Both the position numbers and the translations under genes were made by a program. A DNA stretch of 42,974 nt, taken from positions 1 to 42,974 of the forward strand of contig DASTPP010000237.1 of NCBI GenBank assembly GCA_035762175.1, written 5' to 3'. The DNA is from DASTPP01 sp035762175. Its GTDB lineage: Bacteria > Myxococcota_A > Polyangia > Polyangiales > Polyangiaceae. The notes below the pieces were generated by a model. That model had not been told where the DNA came from and did not search any database. It saw only the letters and a program-made list of their open reading frames with translations. This document shows, piece by piece, positions 33,543-42,974 of this stretch (the stretch's first letter is position 1; every line of letters begins with the position of its first letter).

Positions 33543-33694
33543 CGCGCCCGTGCCGCCTCCGCCATCTGCCCTCGCGATCGCGCGCGCCGGGGGCGCGGCC
33601 AGGCCCGCCGCCGACGCGGGGCGCGCGAGTTGCTTCGTCGCCATGCCGGGGCCCCGCGCCCGTCTCGGCCCCACCCCCGAAAGAGGATGTGACC

Positions 33695-34258
33695 ATGGCC
33701 GTGGCCCCCCCTCACCCTGACGCGAACGATCGACCGGGCGGCGCGGGCGGCGCGGGCGGCCCGGCGGGCGCGCCGGGCGCGAGCGGCGCGCCGCTGCGCA
33801 GCGCGACCGAGCGGCTGGTGCAGACGTTGTGGTTCGAAGGCGTGGGGTTGGCCGTCGTCACCCCGCTGTACGGCCGGGTGACGGGCGCTGGCATCGGCGA
33901 GTCGCTCACGCTGCTCGCGGTGCTCTCGGCGCTCATGATGGCCTGGTCGGCGGGGTTCAACGCGGCGTTCGATTGGGCCGAGTGGCGCCTCGTGGGCCGG
34001 GTCGCGAGCGACCGGCCGCTCGGGCTGCGCGCGCTGCACGCGCTCGCGCACGAGGCGACGGCGGTGCTGGTCAGCTGCCCCGTCATCGCCACCATCACGG
34101 GCCTAGGCTGGCAAGACGCCCTGCTTCTGGACGTCACGTTGACCATGACCTACGCCGCCTACGGCTACGTCTTTCACCTGGTGTTCGACGCCCTGCGCCC
34201 CGTCCGCGCGCGCGCGAACGAGCGGGCCCAGCGCGCCTGCCGCCCGAGCCACGGCTGA
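33695..34258 (+). CDS. PACE-family (AceI-like) membrane efflux protein
   Basis: This 187-residue protein has AGAGG 8 bases before the ATG. After a Gly/Ala/Pro-rich N-terminus of about 40 residues come four membrane helices in two repeats, the bacterial transmembrane pair arrangement. RLVQTLWFEGVGL carries the Glu that is essential in AceI, and NAAFDWAEW and HALAHEATAVLV match the conserved second-helix and third-helix motifs. Known members export cationic biocides or polyamines by proton exchange. The long N-terminal extension is unusual. It follows the kinase operon by 152 bp and probably has its own transcript. Confidence 0.85.
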   Translation: MAVAPPHPDANDRPGGAGGAGGPAGAPGASGAPLRSATERLVQTLWFEGVGLAVVTPLYGRVTGAGIGESLTLLAVLSALMMAWSAGFNAAFDWAEWRLVGRVASDRPLGLRALHALAHEATAVLVSCPVIATITGLGWQDALLLDVTLTMTYAAYGYVFHLVFDALRPVRARANERAQRACRPSHG

Positions 34259-34479
34259 CGGCCGACGAGGCGCGCGCCGCTTTGCCGTGCGGCGGCTGGC
34301 CAGGGGGCCGAACGCCGTCAGGGGAGGGGCCGGGCGGCCGCGGGGCGCGCGGTCAACGTGCGCACGGACCGCTCGTGGTCGTAGCCGACGCTGATCGATA
34401 CGTGCGAGCCGGCGCGGGGCCGCGCGCCCCCCTCGCCGCGCTCGCGGTAGATCTCGACCTCGGCCCACACAACGGGCGG

Positions 34480-34785
34480 CGCTCGGACGTCGAGCTCTTC
34501 GTCAGCACGCCTAGCCAGCCGCGCGTCTTCAACAACCGCCTCTACCACGAGGTGCCGCGCGTCGCGACGGGCGGGCAGACGCTCGCCGAGGGGGGCGATT
34601 CGGGGGGGCCGAGCTACCGCGTCGACGACTTCGGCTCGCCGACCTTCGAGATCGTGTCGGTGACCTCGTCGGGCGGCGCGGCCGTCTCGTTCTCCTCGTC
34701 GCGCCTCGACGTGCTCGAGGCGCAGCCCGTCAAGGACGCGATCGCCGCGTCGGGCCGCCTGCCCGGCGATTGCGGCCTGCCCTGA
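34480..34785 (+). pseudogene. C-terminal remnant of a trypsin-like serine protease
   Basis: The frame reads VELFVSTPSQPRVFNNRL, then LAEGGDSGGPSYRVDDFG and FEIVSVTSSGG, ending LPGDCGLP and a stop. GDSGGP is the catalytic Ser loop of S1 proteases and the last part fits the C-terminal helix. The His and Asp regions are absent and no start with a signal peptide exists. The 5' part (34259-34480) reads as noise in this frame. It is distinct from the intact protease at 35947-36717. Confidence 0.6.
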
Positions 34786-34933
34786 GTCGCTCGCCCCTCG
34801 CGCGCCGCTCCCCCCGGGCGGCGGCGAAGGCGGGCGGGGCGCCCGTGCCGACCAGCCAGACGCCGCCGTTCGGGTGAGCCGGGCATCGACCCCCCCGCGA
34901 CGCCGGCGGTCGCGGTGCGCTTCGCTGGCGGGG

Positions 34934-35668
34934 CTAGCTCGCCGCCTGGCTCTGTACGAACACGACCTCGAAGGGCTCGGAGAGCACGGCGCGCGCGCCG
35001 GCGCCCTCCGAGAACGCGGCGCGAAACGCTGGGTCGCTCCCGAGGGCTTCGGCCGCCGCGCGCGATTCGCACAAGAAATACGCCGCGAGCGTGTGGTTGA
35101 CGTCGCGCACGCCGCCGGGGCCGGGCGGCCCGGCCGGCGCCGGCCGCTCGATGCCCTCGAGCAGGGTGACCGAGATCGGCCCGTCGCCCCGCCCGAGCAG
35201 GCGCCGCGCCGCGTCGGCCTGCGCCTCGAGCAGCCGGGCCCGATCGCCGGCCTCGGCGTGCGCGAGGTGAATGCGGGCGAAGCGCCCGGGCTCGATGGGC
35301 GCCGCGTCGGCCGAGCTCGCGGGGCGGGCGAGCGCGTGACGCACGCGGTAAATGCCCGGCTCGGCGCGCACGAAGAGGGGCCGGATGATCTCGCCGTGCT
35401 CGCGGAAGGCGTCGCTCGCGCGCCAGGCGGCGTAGCTCTCGAGGTCGCGAAACTGCGCGACGTTGGCGAGGCGCGCGTCCGGGCCTAGCCCCCGGTGAAG
35501 GTTGACCGAGAGCGACCCGGTCGCCGAGAAGCCCAGCCGGCGGTATTCGCCGATCTGGGTCTCGGCGAAGGCGTCTTGGCCGCCGGGCGGCACGGTGAAC
35601 ACGTTGATGAGCACGATGGCGCGCTCGTCGGGGCGCAGGACGGTCTTCGTCGAGGGCGTGGGGGCCAT
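34934..35668 (-). CDS. Double ABM (antibiotic biosynthesis monooxygenase-like) domain protein
   Basis: This 244-residue soluble protein starts at an ATG with TAAGG 6 bases before it. Residues 15-100 form an ABM-type ferredoxin-like half: AIVLINVFTVPPGGQDAF, then EYRRLGFSATGSLSVNLHRG and NVAQFRDLESYAAWRAS. A second, more divergent half follows at about 130-240. ABM proteins include cofactor-free quinone-forming monooxygenases and many of unknown role; two halves can make a single barrel. No partner enzyme is near, so the substrate is unknown. A longer frame to 36433 overlaps the protease gene and is not used. Confidence 0.8.
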   Translation of the reverse strand: MAPTPSTKTVLRPDERAIVLINVFTVPPGGQDAFAETQIGEYRRLGFSATGSLSVNLHRGLGPDARLANVAQFRDLESYAAWRASDAFREHGEIIRPLFVRAEPGIYRVRHALARPASSADAAPIEPGRFARIHLAHAEAGDRARLLEAQADAARRLLGRGDGPISVTLLEGIERPAPAGPPGPGGVRDVNHTLAAYFLCESRAAAEALGSDPAFRAAFSEGAGARAVLSEPFEVVFVQSQAAS

Positions 35669-35800
35669 GGTGGGCCTTACGATGAAGGGGCCGGCCCCGC
35701 CGCGCTCGTTCGACGGGCGGAACGCATCGTTGCTCTGGGCGCGCCAATCGCTTCCGGGGTGAGCCGGCCGTACGACCGGCCGCGAGGGCGGGGCCGAGCG

Positions 35801-35910
35801 CCCCTGGTGCGGAGCGCGGCAAGGGCGGGGGCCGGGCGCCCCCGGTGCGGAGCGCGGCAAGGGCGGGGGCTGGGGGCCCCCGGTGCGGAGCGTGGCCGGG
35901 GCGCGAGCGG
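35801..35910. repeat. 38-bp tandem repeat upstream of the ABM gene
   Basis: Three copies of GGTGCGGAGCG followed by a G-rich segment begin at 35806, 35844 and 35882, a period of exactly 38 bp. They fill part of the gap between the ABM gene and the protease stop. No coding role is apparent. Confidence 0.75.
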
Positions 35911-35946
35911 TGCCCGGGCGCCCGGCCCCGGTCGGCGCCGGGGCGT

Positions 35947-36717
35947 TCAGGGGTTCTCGTCGATGATGGCCTGCAGCCTGCTGGCGAAGAGGTCGACCCG
36001 GGCCGCGATCTGCTCGGGCTTGGCCACGCCCGCGTCGAGCGGGGTGCTGCCCGAGTTGACGGCGATGATGTGGTGCGTACCCTCGATGACGTTGGGGCCG
36101 CCCGAGTCGCCCGCCTGAATCTGGGTCAGGCCGGTGTTGTACGCCAGCGGGAAGGCGCCCGACTGCCGGACCGCCTGGGGGAAGGGCCCCTTGAAGATCT
36201 GGTCGGTCTGCACGCCGTTGCGGACGCGCCCCACGGGGCGGATCTTCGTGCCGTCGGGCTCGGGGCTGGTCGCGAACGTGGGGTAGAAGGGCAGGTCGAT
36301 GGGCGCGTCGAGAATGATGGCGCCGACGTCGAGCGAGTCGGGGTTCACGCCCCCGTCGGGGTTGACGTAGTCGGACACGCCGCGCGTCGAGGCCGACCGC
36401 TGGCCGCCCGCGTTGGGGGCGAAGACGTTCCACCGGACGAAGGGCAGGTCGGTCACGATCGCGTTCACGCAGTGCCCCGCGGTGAGCACGACGCGCGGGG
36501 CGACGAGCGCGCCGGTGCAGTTGAGTCCGCGCCCGTCGGGCCGGACGGAGTTGATCACCACCGCCTCGACGAACTCACCGGCGGGCAGCGGCACCACGAT
36601 GTTCTCGGTCGACGAGCCGGCTTCGGGCGTGTCGTCGTCGGCGCAACCGGCGAGCATGGCGGCGGCGACGAGGGGGGCGAGGCAAGCGAGGTGAAGGTGT
36701 CGGACGCTGAGGTTCAT
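35947..36717 (-). CDS. Trypsin-like (S1) serine protease lipoprotein
   Basis: This 256-residue protein has GGAG just before the ATG. The signal peptide ends in AMLAGC (Cys25), so it is lipid-anchored. The catalytic triad is visible: His82 in LTAGHC, Asp130 in SLDVGAIIL and Ser205 in GDSGGP. The loop before His holds CTGALVAPRVVLTAGHC, the usual S1 disulfide. It lacks a clear pro-peptide Arg/Lys-Ile-Val-Gly site, and the N-terminus of the domain (ENIVVPLPAGEFVEAVV) is atypical. The substrate is probably an extracellular or envelope protein. It is 48 bp after a small lipoprotein gene and probably shares its transcript. Confidence 0.88.
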   Translation of the reverse strand: MNLSVRHLHLACLAPLVAAAMLAGCADDDTPEAGSSTENIVVPLPAGEFVEAVVINSVRPDGRGLNCTGALVAPRVVLTAGHCVNAIVTDLPFVRWNVFAPNAGGQRSASTRGVSDYVNPDGGVNPDSLDVGAIILDAPIDLPFYPTFATSPEPDGTKIRPVGRVRNGVQTDQIFKGPFPQAVRQSGAFPLAYNTGLTQIQAGDSGGPNVIEGTHHIIAVNSGSTPLDAGVAKPEQIAARVDLFASRLQAIIDENP

Positions 36718-36765
36718 GATGGTCTCCGTCGTGTCAAGTCGGGGGCAGCAACGAGGCCGGCGCGG

Positions 36766-37269
36766 TCAACGGCAGGGGGCGCACTGGGCGAGCTGAACGC
36801 CGAGCCTGCAAACGCGGTCGCACGTCGCCTGGTCGAGGCCGCCACCCCCGCCGCCGCCTGCCGTGGTGACCGTCGCGGCGTAGCCGCCCTCGCCGGCGCC
36901 GAGCTGAAACCGCACCGAGCCCCCGCGCGCGGTAAAGCTGCGGGGCTGGCCGTTGGCCTCGCTGCTCACGTCGAGCAGGACGGCGCCCGTGCCGTCGGTG
37001 ACGGCGAGGCGCTGGCCCGGGTCGAGATCGATTTCGTCGACGCGGACCTGCGCGTCGCCCTGGAACGTAACCCGGTCGGTGGCGGCCCCGCCGAAGGTCG
37101 AGATCTGTTGCGTGTTCGTCTCCGTGGCCTTGCCGCCCGCGGCGTTCGCGTTCTCGGCGCCGGAGCCGGTCGATTCGGGCTCGCCCGAGTCGGCGCACCC
37201 GGCGGCGAGCGCCGCGGTCAGGCACAGGGCGAAGGCGGAGGCGAGGCGGGCGAAGGCGGAAGATTGCAT
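36766..37269 (-). CDS. Small lipoprotein with Gly-rich linker and four-Cys tail
   Basis: This 167-residue protein is not recognised. GGGAG lies 8 bases before the ATG. The signal peptide ends in LAAGC (Cys25). The mature part has a beta-rich middle (DRVTFQGDAQVRVDEIDL, GGSVRFQLGAGEGGYAATV) resembling short secreted beta-sandwich domains. A run of Gly follows, then CDRVC and CAPC at the very end, a possible disulfide or metal knot. It precedes the protease gene by 48 bp on the same strand and may be a partner or surface anchor; that is inference. Confidence 0.75.
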   Translation of the reverse strand: MQSSAFARLASAFALCLTAALAAGCADSGEPESTGSGAENANAAGGKATETNTQQISTFGGAATDRVTFQGDAQVRVDEIDLDPGQRLAVTDGTGAVLLDVSSEANGQPRSFTARGGSVRFQLGAGEGGYAATVTTAGGGGGGGLDQATCDRVCRLGVQLAQCAPCR

Positions 37270-37351
37270 GGTCGTTGCTCCCGAACGAATAGGGTTGGGG
37301 GGTAAGGGACGCCCCGGCGGGGGCGCTGCGCTTCAAATCGAGAGAAGAGCA

Positions 37352-37363
37352 AGGCACGTGCCT
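37352..37363. promoter_or_regulatory. Perfect 12 bp palindrome upstream of the lipoprotein-protease pair
   Basis: AGGCACGTGCCT lies 82 bp before the lipoprotein start, next to one of the few AT-rich patches in this gap. It may be a regulator site. The core CACGTG also lies at the centre of the nearby palindrome at 37495-37529 in near form (ACGTGGCACGT). Confidence 0.3.
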
Positions 37364-37494
37364 CGGCCGCGCCGGCGCTCGCGCGGGGGCGGGCGCCGGG
37401 GCCGCCGACGCGGTTGCTTGGCGGCGCGAGGCCGGCCGGCGGGGTGGGCGGTCGGCGCGGCGGGGGGCGTCGCGCCGGCGGGCTGGGAGCGCCG

Positions 37495-37529
37495 GGGACG
37501 AGTTGGACGTGGCACGTACAACTCGTCCC
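37495..37529. terminator. 35-bp near-perfect palindrome after the TPR kinase gene
   Basis: Arms GGGACGAGTTG and CAACTCGTCCC (11 bp, perfect) enclose a second stem ACGTG/CACGT with a one-base loop and one mismatch. It begins 39 bases after the kinase stop, the right place for a terminator of that gene. There is no T-run on either side, so it may instead be a transcript-end stabiliser or a binding site. Confidence 0.65.
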
Positions 37530-37568
37530 GCCCGGTACCGGCCGGGGGCCGGCGGGCGCGCCGCCCGG

Positions 37569-40589
<3,021 letters not shown>

Positions 40590-41085
40590 GGAGCACGGCC
40601 GCGGGTTCGGCGGACCGACCGCGGGCTCCGCGCGCACGAGAAGGCGGCCCAGGCGCGCAGGGGCCAGGGTCTTCGGCCCGGGGGCATAGTCGTTCGCCCG
40701 CTGTCACGCCACCCCTACGCTACCACAAGTGCGCTCGCCCTTCGGCGGCGGCACGACCGCGAGGTCGGGCGAGAGGCTCGCGCGCCCCGGCGCGCCGCCG
40801 TGATTGCTGCGCCGACGGGGCCCATTTCAGTGATGGCGGAAGCGCGCCCGGCTCGGCGCCCCTCGCGCCTCGGCCGCGCGCCGCTTGCCCGCCGGGCGGC
40901 TCGCCCGTAAAGCTTCGCTTTGGCACCCCCGCGGGGGCTCACGAGCCCGACCCGATGACGCGCGCGGTTCGACCCCATTCTCACCTCGTTTCGCCCCGGC
41001 GCCGCGCCGCGGGGCCCGAGCGGGCCGCGCGGCGGGGGGCGCCGGGCGCCGGGCGCGGGGCGGGCGGCCGGCCGGGGGGCGGGGC
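40590..41085. other. Divergent intergenic region between kinase and sigma-54 activator
   Basis: These 496 bp lack a convincing gene. Visible structures are AAAGC-TTC-GCTTT near 40908-40920 and a perfect CCCCCGCGGGGG at 40926-40937 preceded by TGGCAC. TGGCAC recalls a sigma-54 -24 element, but the -12 TTGC is missing at the right spacing. Some of the interval is probably the 5' region of either gene. Confidence 0.4.
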
Positions 41086-42609
<1,524 letters not shown>

Positions 42610-42724
42610 GGCGGGGTGCGTGTCGACGGCGCGCCCCCCGCCCGCATCGAGCGGGGCGGCGGCCGAGGGGCCTCGTCGATGGCGGCGGCGGGGCTCGCCT
42701 CGGCCCGCCCGCCGGCCGCCCGCG

Positions 42725-42973
42725 TCAGGGCAGCACGGGCACGAGCTGTGCGCGCGCCGTCGCCCACGTGACGGGCAGCTCGTCGGGGGCGATGTCCCAG
42801 TCGATGGTGCGGCCGTCGACGCCGACGGTTCGGACTTCGGTCATCGCCGTGGCGTGCGCGCCCGAGGTGACGAAGCTCATCATCGACGCCTCGTCTTGCC
42901 AGACGGTGATGGTGCGGCCGTAGTTGCACTTCGTCGAGTACGCGAGCTCGTAGCCGACGAACCCGGGCTGCCC
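42725..42973 (-). CDS. Partial gene, ABM-like small protein (5' end outside window)
   Basis: The frame is open to the right edge, giving the last 82 residues and a stop. Visible are GFVGYELAYSTKCNYGRTIT, VWQDEASMMSFVTSGAHA and AMTEVRTVGVDGR. The pattern W-x-D-E-x-x-M-x-x-F-V-x-x-x-x-H followed by AM recalls ABM/DUF3291-type ferredoxin-like proteins. A complete gene is needed to decide. It converges on the sigma-54 activator with a 115 bp gap. Confidence 0.7.
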   Translation of the reverse strand, partial: GQPGFVGYELAYSTKCNYGRTITVWQDEASMMSFVTSGAHATAMTEVRTVGVDGRTIDWDIAPDELPVTWATARAQLVPVLP

Positions 42974-42974
42974 G

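Noticed and set aside
40921..40945. Sigma-54 promoter before the FHA activator
   Set aside because: TGGCAC is present but the TTGC element at the proper distance is missing. It overlaps a C/G palindrome likely to occur by chance.

Overview
The window comes from a very GC-rich genome with the marks of a myxobacterium (Myxococcota, probably Polyangiales-like). It holds hybrid NRPS/PKS genes, two eukaryotic-type Ser/Thr kinases (one with a PEGA domain, one with a TPR-like tail), an FHA plus sigma-54 activator, many Cys-rich lipoproteins, and GTG starts with ATGA/GTGA gene overlaps. The taxonomy is inferred from gene content only.

Positions 1-19061 are the end of a lipopeptide/polyketide cluster. 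On the plus strand are the tail of an NRPS (A-PCP-E) and an MFS exporter that overlaps it. Converging on them is a five-gene minus-strand operon, read from 19061 down to 3237: FAAL-ACP-C starter protein, two paralogous Fe(II)/2-oxoglutarate dioxygenases, an NRPS module (degenerate C, Glu-type A with a nested FkbM methyltransferase, PCP) and a PKS module (KS, AT, KR, DH, ACP). A fatty acid would be activated and joined to an oxidised and/or methylated Glu-type residue, then extended by one ketide. Two domains look catalytically dead: the AT lacks its GQGSQ, GHSxG and AFHS residues, and the NRPS C domain lacks both histidines of HHxxxDG. No thioesterase lies in the window.

Positions 19062-19704 are non-coding and hold an AT-richer array of about eight 41-43 bp units, each with up to two small inverted repeats whose arms partly covary. 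This is the most unexplained structure here. Positions 19705-24692 carry a TonB-dependent receptor with a downstream exported protein, then a stretch of coding relics. Positions 24693-26930 encode a secreted modular lysyl oxidase with Cu-binding and LTQ residues intact. A relic of a group II intron (reverse transcriptase fragment plus domain V/VI-like sequence) lies just upstream of it.

Positions 27537-33542 form a tightly coupled plus-strand operon: PEGA-type Ser/Thr kinase, TPR/PEGA membrane protein, Cys-rich lipoprotein, type-1 periplasmic-binding lipoprotein and SsuA/NMT1-like binding lipoprotein. There is no ABC permease or ATPase. This looks like a solute-sensing kinase system rather than a transporter. 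A PACE-family efflux protein and a protease relic follow.

Positions 34934-37269 (minus) carry an ABM-domain protein, a trypsin-like lipoprotein and a small Cys-tailed lipoprotein. A strong palindrome at 37495-37529 separates these from a large kinase (37569-40589). That kinase is divergent from an FHA sigma-54 activator (41086-42609). A partial minus-strand gene runs off the right edge.
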